From assembly GCA_021324465.1 (NCBI GenBank), contig JAJPJB010000046.1, positions 1 to 55,641 on the forward strand: DNA of 55,641 bases, in the 5' to 3' direction. Position numbers and translations under genes: made by a program. Under the pieces are notes generated by a model. That model saw only the letters and a program-made list of their open reading frames with translations. It did not search any database and was not told the DNA's origin. Below are positions 8,859 to 18,141 of the stretch, in pieces; positions within the stretch are counted from its first letter, which is position 1; each line of letters opens with the position of its first letter. The stretch is from Hyphomicrobiaceae bacterium (GTDB lineage Bacteria; Pseudomonadota; Alphaproteobacteria; Rhizobiales; Xanthobacteraceae).

Positions 8859-10067
8859 TCAGACCATCTCGCCGCGCATCAGGCGCGGCTGCGAGGCGGC
8901 CGGCCGCACGCCTTCGCGCATTACGGCACGGCGCAGCGGCCCGATCTGATCGACGAGATAAAGCGAGAGCCCGCGAATGGCATGCGCCGGCACGAAGTCC
9001 GTTAGTAGGCTGCGATTCAACAGGTCGACCGCGATCGAGCGGCTGGTCACGTCCATTCGGCGCTGCATTTCATAGCGTGCAAGCACGTCCGAGGCGCCGG
9101 GGTCGAGAAAATCGCGTCGCGCGTCGGCGACGATTTCGGCAATCGTGGCCGCATCGCGCAGTCCGAGATTGAGCCCCTGCGCGCCGATCGGCGGCACCAC
9201 ATGCGCCGCTTCGCCGACCAGCGCAATACGCCGGCGGGCAAAAACATTCGCGGTTTCGACGGCGAGTGGAAACAGGCCGCGGCCGGGCTCGACCGTGATC
9301 TTGCCGATCAGTGAATGCGCCCGCCGCTCGATCTCGGCCGACAGCGAGTCGTCGTCCAGGGCGGCAAAATCGGCCGCCCGTTTCGGCTCGAGCACGCAGA
9401 CGAGGCTCGATCTTTGCCCGGGCAGCGGCACCAGCGTGAAGGGGCCGCTCTCGGTGTGGAATTCCGTAGCCGTGTCGTGGTGCGGCCGGCCGTGACCGAA
9501 ATTGAGCGTCAAAGCCGTTTGCGGATAGGCGCGGCGGTGCATTGCAATGCCGGCCGCGGCCCGGCACAGCGAACGCGCGCCGTCGGCGCCGATCGCGAGC
9601 TGTACGCGGGCCTCGCCCTCGGCATGTTTGATGGTGACACCGTCGGCATGGCCGGTGACCACAAGCGCGGGCGCCGCAATCCGCGGCAGCCCGAGCGTGC
9701 GCACATGGGCTTCCAGCGCGGCGACGAGATGTCGGTTTTCGATATTGTAGCCGAAGGCTTCGAGATCGATCTCCGCGGCATCGAACAGGGCTTCCGGCGC
9801 CCGCAGCAGCCGCTGCGTATCGTCCACGATACGCAGCTTGCGAAGCGGCGCGGCGTGCGGGACGCAGGCCTGCCAGACGCCAAGGGTCTCGAGCGCCGTC
9901 ACGGAGCTTGCAAGCAGCGCCGTGGTGCGATGGTCGGCTTCGGCCTGCGGCGCAACCAGAAGCATCCGCGCGCCGGTGGCCGCAAGCGCGATGGCCGCGA
10001 CCAGGCCGACAGGGCCGCCGCCAAGCACTGCAATGTCTGCAGTCAAAGAGTCTCGAACGCCACCCAC
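8859..10067 (-). CDS. UbiH/UbiF/Coq6-family FAD-dependent hydroxylase
   Basis: A 402-residue flavoprotein monooxygenase. The Rossmann motif for FAD is at the N-terminus ([19 protein letters not shown], about 14-32). The second FAD motif, [19 protein letters not shown], is at about 290-308, with the GD replaced by GE as is common in this family. It probably hydroxylates the ubiquinone ring (UbiH/UbiL type), but which position cannot be told from sequence. The start is a GTG at 10067; a downstream TTG in TADIAV is possible. It is transcribed alone, divergent from pcs. Confidence 0.82.
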   Translation of the reverse strand: MGGVRDSLTADIAVLGGGPVGLVAAIALAATGARMLLVAPQAEADHRTTALLASSVTALETLGVWQACVPHAAPLRKLRIVDDTQRLLRAPEALFDAAEIDLEAFGYNIENRHLVAALEAHVRTLGLPRIAAPALVVTGHADGVTIKHAEGEARVQLAIGADGARSLCRAAAGIAMHRRAYPQTALTLNFGHGRPHHDTATEFHTESGPFTLVPLPGQRSSLVCVLEPKRAADFAALDDDSLSAEIERRAHSLIGKITVEPGRGLFPLAVETANVFARRRIALVGEAAHVVPPIGAQGLNLGLRDAATIAEIVADARRDFLDPGASDVLARYEMQRRMDVTSRSIAVDLLNRSLLTDFVPAHAIRGLSLYLVDQIGPLRRAVMREGVRPAASQPRLMRGEMV

Positions 10068-10179
10068 GACTTAAACCGTTTTCCTAACTTATGATGCCAC
10101 GCGCGTGTTTTTCAGGGGTAATACTAGCAATGGCGGAGCCACCGCGCATAGCGTTTGCCATAACGTGTAAACTCAAGAC

Positions 10180-10896
10180 ATGAATCCTCGCAGACCATCT
10201 GCCAAGCCGAGGCCGCCGGCGCGAACGGCGGCCTTTGCGGTCCATATCTTCACCGCCTGCGGGGCGGCTTGCGCGCTGTTGGCGCTGATCGCGGCGGTGC
10301 GCAGCGATTGGCCGCAGATGTTTGTCTGGCTCGGCGTCGCCCTTTTTATTGACGGCATCGATGGCACATTTGCGCGGCGTCTTCACGTCGCGGAGCTCTT
10401 GCCGCGCTGGTCGGGCGACGTGCTCGATCTCGTGGTCGACATCCTCAATTATGTTTTCGTTCCCGCTTATGCCGTTGCGGCGAGCGGCTTTGTGCCGTCG
10501 GCGGTCGCGATCCCGCTGGCTGTCGTTATCGTCGTGACCGGCTCGCTTTATTTTGCCGACCGGCTGATGAAGACCTCCGACCATTATTTCCGCGGCTTCC
10601 CGGCGGTATGGAATGTGGCGGTGTTCTACATGTTCGTGCTCAAGCCAGAACCTGTGTCGGCCATGATCTCAATCGCAATGCTGGCGGCGCTGACGTTTGT
10701 TCCGTTTCATGTTGTCCATCCGATGCGAATTCCGCATTTGCGCACGATTACGCTGGCTGCGCTCGTTCTATGGTCGGCGCTTGCGGCCTTTGCGGTTGCC
10801 AAAAATCTCGATCCGGGCTTTTGGACCCAAGTGGCCCTTTGCATTCTCGCGGCCTACTTCGTGGCTGTGGGATTTCTGCGACGCCATCATCCTTAA
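10180..10896 (+). CDS. pcs: Phosphatidylcholine synthase
   Basis: A 238-residue membrane protein of the CDP-alcohol phosphatidyltransferase family. The motif DG-x2-AR is at residues 61-66, followed by G79, D83 and D87 (SGDVLDLVVD), which completes the metal-binding signature with the longer spacing expected in Pcs. Six or more hydrophobic segments are visible. Pcs condenses choline with CDP-diacylglycerol to phosphatidylcholine in one step in the inner membrane, and is typical of alphaproteobacteria that live with eukaryotes. The ATG at 10180 begins a basic, proline-rich N-terminus. The divergent UbiH-like gene starts 112 bp away. Confidence 0.92.
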   Translation: MNPRRPSAKPRPPARTAAFAVHIFTACGAACALLALIAAVRSDWPQMFVWLGVALFIDGIDGTFARRLHVAELLPRWSGDVLDLVVDILNYVFVPAYAVAASGFVPSAVAIPLAVVIVVTGSLYFADRLMKTSDHYFRGFPAVWNVAVFYMFVLKPEPVSAMISIAMLAALTFVPFHVVHPMRIPHLRTITLAALVLWSALAAFAVAKNLDPGFWTQVALCILAAYFVAVGFLRRHHP

Positions 10897-10969
10897 GCCG
10901 TTGGCCTTTGTGACGACGCCGCGGCGACCTATGATCGCGCCCTGATCATCGCGGAGAGGGAGTGTTGTC

Positions 10970-11707
10970 ATGCCGCGGCCTGTTCTGCTCATCGCCGGCG
11001 GCAGCCGCGGTATTGGTGCTGCCACGGCACGATTGGCGGCGGAGCGCGGTTATGACGTTGCCGTCAACTACCTTCGCAATGCCGAGGCGGCAGCGGCTGT
11101 TGCCGACGCGGTGAGGCAAGCGGGCGGCAAGGCCGTCACGCTGCAGGGCGACATGGCGACGGAGGAGGATATTGTACGCGTCTTCGATCAGACGGTGCAG
11201 GCGCTCGGTCCGCTCACGCATTTCGTGCACAGTTCCGGGATCGGCGGCAAAAACTCCCGGCTCGACGCGGCGACCGCGGCGACCATCCGCGAGGTGATCG
11301 ACGTCAATTTGTTCGGTGCGGTTGTCTGCGCGCGTGAGGCGGTGCGGCGCATGTCGACCGCGCATGGCGGAAGAGGCGGGTCGATCGTGCTGCTGTCCTC
11401 GATCGCCTCCGTCACCGGCGGCGCCGCCGAATATGTGTTCTATGCCGCCGCCAAAGGCGGCGTGGATGCGCTGACCAACGGTCTGGCGCGCGAAGTGGCC
11501 AAGGAAGGCATCCGGGTCAACGCGCTGCGGCCTGGACCGACCAAGACTGACATCCACGAACCAGGACGGCTTGAGCGGATCACGCCGTTATTGCCGATGG
11601 GCCGCCCCGGCGAGCCAACGGAGATCGCGGAGGCGGTGCTGTTCCTGCTGTCCGATGCCGCCTCTTACATCAGCGGCGCCGTGCTCAATGTCTCGGGGGC
11701 GCGGTAG
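10970..11707 (+). CDS. SDR-family oxidoreductase
   Basis: A 245-residue classical short-chain dehydrogenase/reductase. The cofactor motif GGSRGIG is at about 10-16. The active site shows a serine in LLSSIAS and YxxAK as YAAAKGG, and the N(V/L)FG helix is present (VNLFGAV). The C-terminal GAVLNVSGAR resembles FabG-like enzymes that use NAD(P)H on ketones or alcohols. The substrate is unknown. The purine-rich GAGAGGGAGTG upstream of the ATG supports this start. A quinone reductase gene follows 94 bp downstream. Confidence 0.88.
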   Translation: MPRPVLLIAGGSRGIGAATARLAAERGYDVAVNYLRNAEAAAAVADAVRQAGGKAVTLQGDMATEEDIVRVFDQTVQALGPLTHFVHSSGIGGKNSRLDAATAATIREVIDVNLFGAVVCAREAVRRMSTAHGGRGGSIVLLSSIASVTGGAAEYVFYAAAKGGVDALTNGLAREVAKEGIRVNALRPGPTKTDIHEPGRLERITPLLPMGRPGEPTEIAEAVLFLLSDAASYISGAVLNVSGAR

Positions 11708-11801
11708 GCGTGCTTCCAGCCGCCTTGTCTTCGACATGCCTCCGCCTATGATCCCGGCCGCGTTGCGCCGACAATTTCCAGCGCATTTCAAGGAGAGGAA
11801 A

Positions 11802-12779
11802 ATGGTTGCTGCAGTTCGCGTCCATAAGCCGGGCGGACCCGAAGTTCTGACTTACGAAGAGGTCGAGGTCGGCGCGCCGGGGCAGGGCCAAATTCGCGTC
11901 AGGCAACATGCCTGCGGCGTCAATTTCATCGACACCTATTTCCGCATGGGCCTTTATCCGGCGGCCGGCGGCCTGCCTTTCACCGTCGGCAACGAAGGCG
12001 CCGGCGAAATCGTCGCGGTCGGACCCGGGGTCGGCGATTTCAAAGTCGGCGATCGCGTCGCCTATGTCGTCGCGCTCGGCTGCTACGCCGCCGAACGCCT
12101 GGTGCCGGCCGAGCGCGCCATAAAGCTGCCGGCCAATATCAGCTATGAGCAGGCCGCTGCCATGATGCTCAAAGGCATGACGGCGGAATATCTGCTGCGT
12201 CGGACGTTCAAGGTCGAAAAGGGCATGAATATCCTGATGCATGCCGCAGCCGGCGGAGTCGGCTTGATCCTTTGCCAATGGGCCAACCATCTCGGCGCCA
12301 ATGTGATCGGTACGGTGGGGTCGAAGGAAAAGGCCGAACTGGCCAAGGCCAATGGCTGTCATCACACCATCCTCTATCGCGAGGAGGATTTTGTCGCCCG
12401 CGTGAAGGAAATCACCGGCGGCAAGCTGTGCGAGGTGGTCTATGATGGCGTCGGCAAGACAACCTTCCCGGCGTCGCTCGATTGCCTGCGGCCGCTCGGC
12501 ATGTTCGTGAGCTTCGGCAGCTCGTCGGGGCAGATCGACGCCTTCAACATCAATATCCTGCAGCAGAAGGGCTCGCTGTTTGCGACGCGTCCGACGCTGA
12601 ACACCTATGCGGCCAAGCGCGAAGACTTGCTGGCGATCGCCAACGATCTGTTCGACGTGGTCGGCAAAGGCGCGGTCAAGATTCCAGTCAAGCACAAATA
12701 TGCTCTGCGCGACGCGCAACAGGCGCATCGCGATCTCGAGGGACGGCGTACCACCGGCTCGATCATTCTGCTGCCGTAA
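11802..12779 (+). CDS. NADPH:quinone oxidoreductase (zinc-free MDR family)
   Basis: A 325-residue medium-chain dehydrogenase/reductase of the QOR type. Family landmarks: CGVNFIDTYFRMGLYP (about 38-53), GNEGAGEIVAVGPGV, AAAMMLKGMTAEYLLRR, and the NADPH-binding AAAGGVGLILCQWA. The structural and catalytic zinc ligands of alcohol dehydrogenases are absent, as expected for QOR. It should reduce quinones with NADPH in the cytoplasm. The start at 11802 is fixed by AGGAGAGG directly upstream; the frame is open further upstream, but that part overlaps the SDR gene and has no homology. It is followed after 15 bp by a CPBP protease gene. Confidence 0.9.
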   Translation: MVAAVRVHKPGGPEVLTYEEVEVGAPGQGQIRVRQHACGVNFIDTYFRMGLYPAAGGLPFTVGNEGAGEIVAVGPGVGDFKVGDRVAYVVALGCYAAERLVPAERAIKLPANISYEQAAAMMLKGMTAEYLLRRTFKVEKGMNILMHAAAGGVGLILCQWANHLGANVIGTVGSKEKAELAKANGCHHTILYREEDFVARVKEITGGKLCEVVYDGVGKTTFPASLDCLRPLGMFVSFGSSSGQIDAFNINILQQKGSLFATRPTLNTYAAKREDLLAIANDLFDVVGKGAVKIPVKHKYALRDAQQAHRDLEGRRTTGSIILLP

Positions 12780-12794
12780 GGGGATCGCGACCGC

Positions 12795-13508
12795 GTGACG
12801 AAAATCTGGGGTTACCGGGCGACGCTGGGATGGGCGATCCTCGCCTTCCTGGCGGGCCAATTGATTGGCTTTGGCGCCATGCTTTTCCTGCACGCCGGAG
12901 CCTGGAATGCGATTCTGGAAACGCCCTATGACGGCGTGCTGGTCACGCTTTTCATCGTGATTTCGAACCCCGTCACGATCGGCGTGATCATGCTCGCGGT
13001 TGCGCTGGCGCGAAGCAGCCAGACCGATTATCTGGCGCTGAAATGGCCGGTGCGCCGCGACCTCTCGATCGGCATTGCCGGTCTCGTCGTCTTGATCGCG
13101 CTCTCCGACGCACTGCTTTACCTGAGCGGCAGGGCGCTGGTGACCTCGTTTCAGCTGCAGTCCTATACGACCGCCGCGGCCGAGGGCTGGCTCCTGCCGA
13201 TGACGCTCGCTGCCATCCTCGTGGCGCCGGCGGGCGAGGAAGTGATGTTTCGGGGTTTCTTGTTTCGCGGCTGGGCGCGATCGGAGCGTTCGACCTGGCC
13301 CGCGATTATTGTCATCTCGCTGGTATGGGCCGCCCTGCATGTCCAATATGACTGGACCGGCGGCCTGCAGATCTTTGTAGTCGGCCTGTTTCTCGGTTGG
13401 ATGCGCTGGCGCAGCGGCTCGACTGTGCTGACGTTTATTCTGCACGCGCTGTTCAATTTTGAGGGAACCATGGAGACCTTGGCGCAAGTGCATGTGTTTG
13501 CAAGATAG
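12795..13508 (+). CDS. CPBP-family intramembrane glutamic endopeptidase
   Basis: A 237-residue membrane protein with about six to eight hydrophobic segments. The CPBP (Rce1/Abi-type) motifs are EE-x3-R at E148, E149 and R153 within GEEVMFRGFLFRG, then H182 (WAALHVQY), and H217/N221 near the end (LHALFN). These residues form the catalytic centre of Rce1-like intramembrane proteases. The substrate is unknown; bacterial members take part in prenyl-protein-like processing or bacteriocin immunity. The start is a GTG, 15 bp after the QOR stop, which suggests co-transcription. Confidence 0.85.
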   Translation: MTKIWGYRATLGWAILAFLAGQLIGFGAMLFLHAGAWNAILETPYDGVLVTLFIVISNPVTIGVIMLAVALARSSQTDYLALKWPVRRDLSIGIAGLVVLIALSDALLYLSGRALVTSFQLQSYTTAAAEGWLLPMTLAAILVAPAGEEVMFRGFLFRGWARSERSTWPAIIVISLVWAALHVQYDWTGGLQIFVVGLFLGWMRWRSGSTVLTFILHALFNFEGTMETLAQVHVFAR

Positions 13509-13545
13509 CACCGCGCCGGGGACGGCGGCTTCGCCACCGCAGACG

Positions 13546-14808
13546 TCAGTTCGCGTTCGCTCCCCGCAGCAGCGCATAGGCCTTGTTGCGCGCCTTATCG
13601 GCGGAGGGATCAGACGGAATATAGGATTGGAGAACCGGCTTGTTGGCGGGTGGCCTGCTTTTCGGCTTGAGGTTGTCGGGCAGGTCCTGCGCCACCTCGA
13701 TGTCGGGCGCAATGCCCTGGCCTTCGATCATGCGGCCCGCGGGCGTGAAATATTGCCGGGTGGCAAGGCGAAGCACGCCTTGGCCGTGCCCCAGCTGCAA
13801 TTCAGTCGCTACCGATCCGGCGCCAAAAGTTCGCGTTCCAACCAGCGTGGCACGATGATTGTCTTGCAGCGCCGCCGCCACGACTTCCGCCGTCGATGCC
13901 GAGCCGCCATTGATCAGAACAACGACCGGTTTGCCTTTGCTCAGACTATTGCCATCGGCATGAATGCGCTTCGCCTGGCTTGCATTACGGCCGCCGATGC
14001 CGACGACGTCGCCACGCGCCAGAAAAGCATCAGTGGCCGCGACCGCGCCTTCCAACAGCCCGCCGGGATTGTTGCGCAAATCGACGACGTAGCCCTTGAG
14101 CTTTTCGGGCGGAATTTTCGCGGCAATGGCGTTGATCGTATTTTTTAATTCCTCCGCGGTATTTTCGTTGAATTGAACGATGCGGATATAGCCGATATCG
14201 CCGACCTCCGCGTCACCGTATACCGAGCGCGCCGTGATGTGATCGCGCACCATCGATGTGTGGATCGGCCTGTCCTGGCCGGGCCGCGCAATGCCGAGCT
14301 TAACCGTCGTTCCTGCCTCACCGTCGAGCCTGCCGAGGACCTGATAGGCTGTCAGGCCGTCGAGCGAATAGTCGTTGACATCGGTGATCACGTCGCCGGT
14401 CAGCAATCCGGCCTTGGCGGCGGGGGAATCATCGATGACGGTGATGACCTTCGGCAGACCGTCCTCGATTTTAAATCGGATGCCGATTTCCGCGAGCGAG
14501 CAGCTCCCTGAAAGGCAAACGCGGCCGCGATTGGCGGCCTTGCCGTCGAGATAGAATGAATTATCGAGGCCAGCCACCATGCCGTTAATGGCATTCTCGA
14601 TCAGTTTCTTCTCGTCGGGCACCTCGACATAGTTTTGCCGCACCTGCTCGAAGGCGGCACCGAACAGTTCAAGCGCCCGGTATTCCCCGGACTTGCCGCT
14701 GACCCTGGCCGCGGCATCAGTCGCAAGCACCGGCAACCGGACGGCGCCGACCGTCAACGCCGCGCCGGTCACGATCCCCAAGATGACGAAGGGAAATTGT
14801 CTTGCCAT
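13546..14808 (-). CDS. S41 (CtpA-like) peptidase homologue lacking catalytic lysine
   Basis: A 420-residue carboxy-terminal-processing protease homologue: an N-terminal hydrophobic anchor (about 5-29), a PDZ-like domain (about 105-180) and an S41 domain (about 200-380). The family block VVDLRNNPGGLL is at 241-252. The nucleophile Ser305 (GGSASTAEVV) and conserved Asp316 (ALQDNHRA) are present. The general-base Lys, expected 25 residues after the Ser in TFGKGSV(Q), is Ala330 (TFGAGSV). The region before the PDZ is also unusual, with two Cys (CLSGSC, 98-103). As written it should not work as a Ser/Lys protease. It is anchored toward the periplasm and transcribed alone. Confidence 0.85.
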   Translation of the reverse strand: MARQFPFVILGIVTGAALTVGAVRLPVLATDAAARVSGKSGEYRALELFGAAFEQVRQNYVEVPDEKKLIENAINGMVAGLDNSFYLDGKAANRGRVCLSGSCSLAEIGIRFKIEDGLPKVITVIDDSPAAKAGLLTGDVITDVNDYSLDGLTAYQVLGRLDGEAGTTVKLGIARPGQDRPIHTSMVRDHITARSVYGDAEVGDIGYIRIVQFNENTAEELKNTINAIAAKIPPEKLKGYVVDLRNNPGGLLEGAVAATDAFLARGDVVGIGGRNASQAKRIHADGNSLSKGKPVVVLINGGSASTAEVVAAALQDNHRATLVGTRTFGAGSVATELQLGHGQGVLRLATRQYFTPAGRMIEGQGIAPDIEVAQDLPDNLKPKSRPPANKPVLQSYIPSDPSADKARNKAYALLRGANAN

Positions 14809-14855
14809 GGCACAATTCTATCCGGGAACCGCATCGTGTCGACTCAAGGAGCATC

Positions 14856-15581
14856 CTAGCCGCGCTTGTTTTCGGGCGGAGCGTCCGGCGACATGCGCGA
14901 TCCGCCGAAAATACGCTCGAAAGCGGCAACTGTGCGGCCCACTTTACCGGTCGCTTGCGCCTTTTGCCGCGGCAAGGCGATGACTGGCTCGGCAAAGCGG
15001 CCGATCGCGGCCACCGTGTCGGCGAGCGGCACGGGTGAACCCGGTGTCTCGCTGACAATGATGGCCAAGACCTGCATATTGCGCCGGAAGAGCGCGTCGA
15101 GCGCGGTCAGCGTGTGGCTGATCGTGCCGAGATAAGACCCGGCAACCACAATCAGCGGCAATTGCAGGGTCATCATCAAGTCGAGCATGGTGCGATCCTG
15201 GTCGAGGGGCACCATGATGCCGCCTGCGCCCTCGATCAGCAGGATGTCGCGTCGCTGATCGATGGCGGTCTGGCAAAAGGCGATCACCTCGTCGACATCG
15301 ATGGCCTTGCCCTCGCGCGCGGCAGCAAGATCGGGCGACAGCGGCGCGCGAAAGCGCCACGGCGAGATCCGATCAATCTCTTTTGCGGTCACCGGCAGGC
15401 CAAGCGCCTGCAGAAGAACGCCCGGATCGCTGGAAGCGGCCTGGTCCGGATCAAAGCCGCTGACGACCGGCTTGAGCGCGTCGACCACCCGGCCCATTTG
15501 GCGCAAATGCCGAATAAGGGAGGCGGCGACGAAAGTCTTGCCGACATCCGTCCCGGTCCCGGTGATGAAGATTGCGCTCAA
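14856..15581 (-). CDS. bioD: Dethiobiotin synthetase
   Basis: A 241-residue ATP-dependent dethiobiotin synthetase that forms the ureido ring of dethiobiotin from DAPA and CO2. The Walker A variant is TGTGTDVGKTF at the N-terminus. LKPVVSG and LLIEGAGGIMVPLD are the DAPA- and nucleotide-contacting segments. Alpha-type BioD proteins share the GSYLGTISHTL block seen here. The likely start is TTG at 15581, since no ATG lies in range and the Walker loop begins eight codons later. It follows bioF after 11 bp on the same strand, so the two form one transcript. Confidence 0.92.
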   Translation of the reverse strand: MSAIFITGTGTDVGKTFVAASLIRHLRQMGRVVDALKPVVSGFDPDQAASSDPGVLLQALGLPVTAKEIDRISPWRFRAPLSPDLAAAREGKAIDVDEVIAFCQTAIDQRRDILLIEGAGGIMVPLDQDRTMLDLMMTLQLPLIVVAGSYLGTISHTLTALDALFRRNMQVLAIIVSETPGSPVPLADTVAAIGRFAEPVIALPRQKAQATGKVGRTVAAFERIFGGSRMSPDAPPENKRG

Positions 15582-15592
15582 GCCTCAATGCC

Positions 15593-16748
15593 TTAGTGTC
15601 TCATGACACGCTGCCGGACGATCTGCGCGAGTCTGTCTATTTCCGCCTCCGGATGTTGTGCGGTGAAAGCGAAACGCAGCCGCGCCGTCCCGGCCGGAAC
15701 GGTCGGCGGCCGGATGGCGACGACCAGAAATCCCTCCTCACACAGCAGGTCAGACGCCGACAGCGCCGCCTCGCTGTCGCCGACAATCACCGGCACAATG
15801 GCGCTCTGCGCCTCCGGCAGATTGAGCGCGCGCGTAAACAGCCTTGCCTTGCGGAGCGGCTCGGCGACATAGGCCGGGTCGTTTTCGATGATGTCGAGGG
15901 CGGCAATCGCCGCGGCGACCACCGGCGGCGGCAGTCCGGTCGAATAAATGAATGTGCGGGCGCGGGTCCGCATCAGATCGATTACGGCGCGCGAGGCGCA
16001 TAGATAGCCGCCATAGGCGCCGACCGCCTTCGACAGCGTGCCCATCTGCAATGGCACCTCGGCGCGCCCGTTGGCAAAAGTCGAGCCGCGGCCTTTGCCG
16101 ACGACACCCAGTCCATGTGCGTCATCACTGAGGAGCCAAGCATCATGGCGCTGCGCGAGCGCGGCCAGTTCGCCAAGCGGCGCGATATCGCCGTCCATGG
16201 AGAATACGCCGTCGGTCGCAATCAGGGCGCGCTTTTTGCCGCCCCGGTGCTGTGCAAGGAGCGCCCGCGCATGCGTGGCGTCAGCATGGCGGTAGAGCAC
16301 GGTTTTTGCTCCCGAGAGCTTGGCGCCACGCATGGATGCAGGCATGGCAAAGCTCGTCGAGCAGGATCAGGTCGTCGGCGCCGACCAGCGCGGGAATAAT
16401 GCCCGTATTGGCAAGATAGCCCGAGCCGAAGACAACCGCGGCGTCGGCTCCTTTGAGCCGCGCCAAGCGCTCTTCAAGTTCGGCATAGAGCGGGTGGTTG
16501 CCGGTCACCAAGCGCGAGGCGCCGGCGCCCATCCCGTAGCGCTGCATCGCCTCGATTGCGGCGGCGATGATTTTCGGATGTTGGCTCAAATTGAGGTAGT
16601 CATTGCACGAGAATGACAGCAGGCGGCGGCCGTTACGCTCCGCCCAGAGCCCCTCCCGCGCGGTCACCGCGGGGATGCGCCGCAGCTTGGCCCGCTCCAA
16701 GGCGGCAAGCTTTTCGCCGGCAAATTCATCGAGCGAGCGCATTCTCAT
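15593..16748 (-). pseudogene. bioF: bioF, 8-amino-7-oxononanoate synthase, frameshifted
   Basis: The PLP enzyme that joins pimeloyl-thioester and alanine to KAPA. It is split over two frames. The first (from ATG 16748) reads through FSCNDYLNLSQHP and ends normally at DELCHACIHA; the second carries AKLSGAKTV, then DDAHGLGVVGKG and the PLP-lysine motif TLSKA. Removing one base at about 16328 (an A on the plus strand) joins them as HACIHAGAKLSGAKT, which fits the family HAC..AGA.LSGA pattern. The locus is 1156 bp, one base over a multiple of three, and would encode 384 residues. Everything else looks intact, so this is either a recent mutation or a sequencing error. Confidence 0.9.
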
Positions 16749-16821
16749 CACTGGCAAACAAGGTGACCTTGGACGGCCGCACAGGCACAATATTACGTGC
16801 CAGGTTTCATGAAAGCGCCGA
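16749..16821. promoter_or_regulatory. Divergent bioF/bioA control region with two inverted repeats
   Basis: The 73 bp between the bioF and bioA starts contain a perfect odd palindrome, CAAGGT-G-ACCTTG (16759-16771), and an inverted repeat GGCAC-N8-GTGCC (16784-16801) around an AT-rich centre (AATATTAC). These could be an operator and a promoter core for the divergent genes. They do not look like the BioR box I remember from alphaproteobacteria (TTAT..ATAA). Function is inferred from position only. Confidence 0.35.
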
Positions 16822-18126
16822 ATGTCGGGCAATACCAGCAAAAACAAAGGGCTAGGAACAGGCCCGGATTGGTACGGAGCCGGGCTTCCGCATATCTGGC
16901 TGCCCTATGCCCAGATGAAGACGGCGGCGCCGCCGCTTGCCGTCGAGGCCACGAGGGGCAGCCGCATCATCCTTGCCGACGGCCGCGAACTGATCGACGG
17001 CATGGCCTCATGGTGGACGGCATGCCACGGCTACAATCACCCGCATATCCGCGCCGCGGTGGAACGCCAGCTGGCGCAGATGCCGCACGTCATGTTGGGC
17101 GGGCTGGTGCACGAACAAGCGCTGACACTCGCGCGCCGCCTGACGGCATTGCTCGGGCCATCGGACCTGGACCGGGTGTTCTTCAGCGATTCCGGCTCGG
17201 TCGCCGTCGAAGTGGCACTGAAAATGGCCGTGCAATATTGGCGCAATCGCGGGGTCCGCAGCAAAATCCGCATCGTAGCCTTCAACGGCGGCTATCACGG
17301 CGACACCACCGGCGCCATGGCGGTGTCCGATCCGGAGAGCAGTTTTCACGTCGCCTTCCGCGGACTCCTTGCGGAGCAGATCGTGGTCGACCTGCCAATC
17401 GACGAGGCGCGGACAGCGGCCTTGGAGGCGGTCCTTCGGCGGCGCGGCGATGAGATCGCGGCGTTTATCGTCGAGCCGTTGGTCCAAGGTGCCGGCGGCA
17501 TGCGCTTTCACGATGCGCGCGTGCTGCATATTTTGCGAGACTTTGCCGATCGTTATGGGCTCTTGCTGATCTTCGACGAGATCTTCACCGGCTTCGGCCG
17601 CAGCGGCGCAATGTTCGCCTTTGAGGAGGCCGGCGTGGCGCCGGACATTTTGACACTGTCAAAAGCGTTGACTGGCGGCACCCTGCCGCTCGCCGCTACC
17701 GTCGCCGCGCGCCGAATTTTCGATGCCTTCTGGTCGGACGACCCGTTAAAGGCGCTGATGCACGGGCCGACCTTCATGGCCAATGCGCTCGCCTGTGCCG
17801 CCGCCAATGCCTCACTGGATCTGTTCGAGCGCGAGCCGCGGCTCGATCAGGTCGCGAAAATTGCGGCCGCGCTGCGCCATGGACTGGAGCCCTGCCGCCG
17901 GCTCCCCGGCATTGCGGATGTGCGGGTTAAGGGCGCCATCGGCGTCATCGAACTTGACCGCATCGACAACGTCAACGCGCTACGCCAGAGTTTTGTCAAT
18001 GAAGGCGTGTTCATCCGGCCGTTTGACTCGATTGTGTACCTGACGCCGGCCTTCACCATCGCCGAAAGCGAACTCGATCTGCTGATGACCGCTATTCGCC
18101 GTGTGCTTGCGCAACGCCGCCGATGA
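16822..18126 (+). CDS. bioA: Adenosylmethionine-8-amino-7-oxononanoate aminotransferase
   Basis: A 434-residue class III aminotransferase that converts KAPA to DAPA with S-adenosylmethionine as amino donor. Landmarks: HIWLPYAQM (BioA-specific tyrosine region), DGMASWWTACHGYNHP, FFSDSGSVAVEVALKMA (PLP phosphate binding), FNGGYHGDT, IFDEIFTGFGR with the PLP-pairing Asp, and the PLP lysine in LSKALTGGTLPLA. Length matches the family. It is transcribed away from bioF-bioD. With bioF broken, KAPA supply is uncertain while bioA and bioD remain intact. The ribosome-binding site is weak. Confidence 0.93.
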   Translation: MSGNTSKNKGLGTGPDWYGAGLPHIWLPYAQMKTAAPPLAVEATRGSRIILADGRELIDGMASWWTACHGYNHPHIRAAVERQLAQMPHVMLGGLVHEQALTLARRLTALLGPSDLDRVFFSDSGSVAVEVALKMAVQYWRNRGVRSKIRIVAFNGGYHGDTTGAMAVSDPESSFHVAFRGLLAEQIVVDLPIDEARTAALEAVLRRRGDEIAAFIVEPLVQGAGGMRFHDARVLHILRDFADRYGLLLIFDEIFTGFGRSGAMFAFEEAGVAPDILTLSKALTGGTLPLAATVAARRIFDAFWSDDPLKALMHGPTFMANALACAAANASLDLFEREPRLDQVAKIAAALRHGLEPCRRLPGIADVRVKGAIGVIELDRIDNVNALRQSFVNEGVFIRPFDSIVYLTPAFTIAESELDLLMTAIRRVLAQRRR

Positions 18127-18141
18127 GGGTGAGGTCTCGCC

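Noticed and set aside
11685-13712. 675-residue minus-strand frame opposite the quinone reductase and CPBP genes
   Set aside because: Antisense shadow of two recognised genes. Its composition (His, Arg, Gln, Asp) is typical of such shadows.
16797-17453. 218-residue frame overlapping the start of bioA
   Set aside because: Out of frame with bioA and rich in Arg/Gly/Pro; bioA has all its motifs in the other frame.
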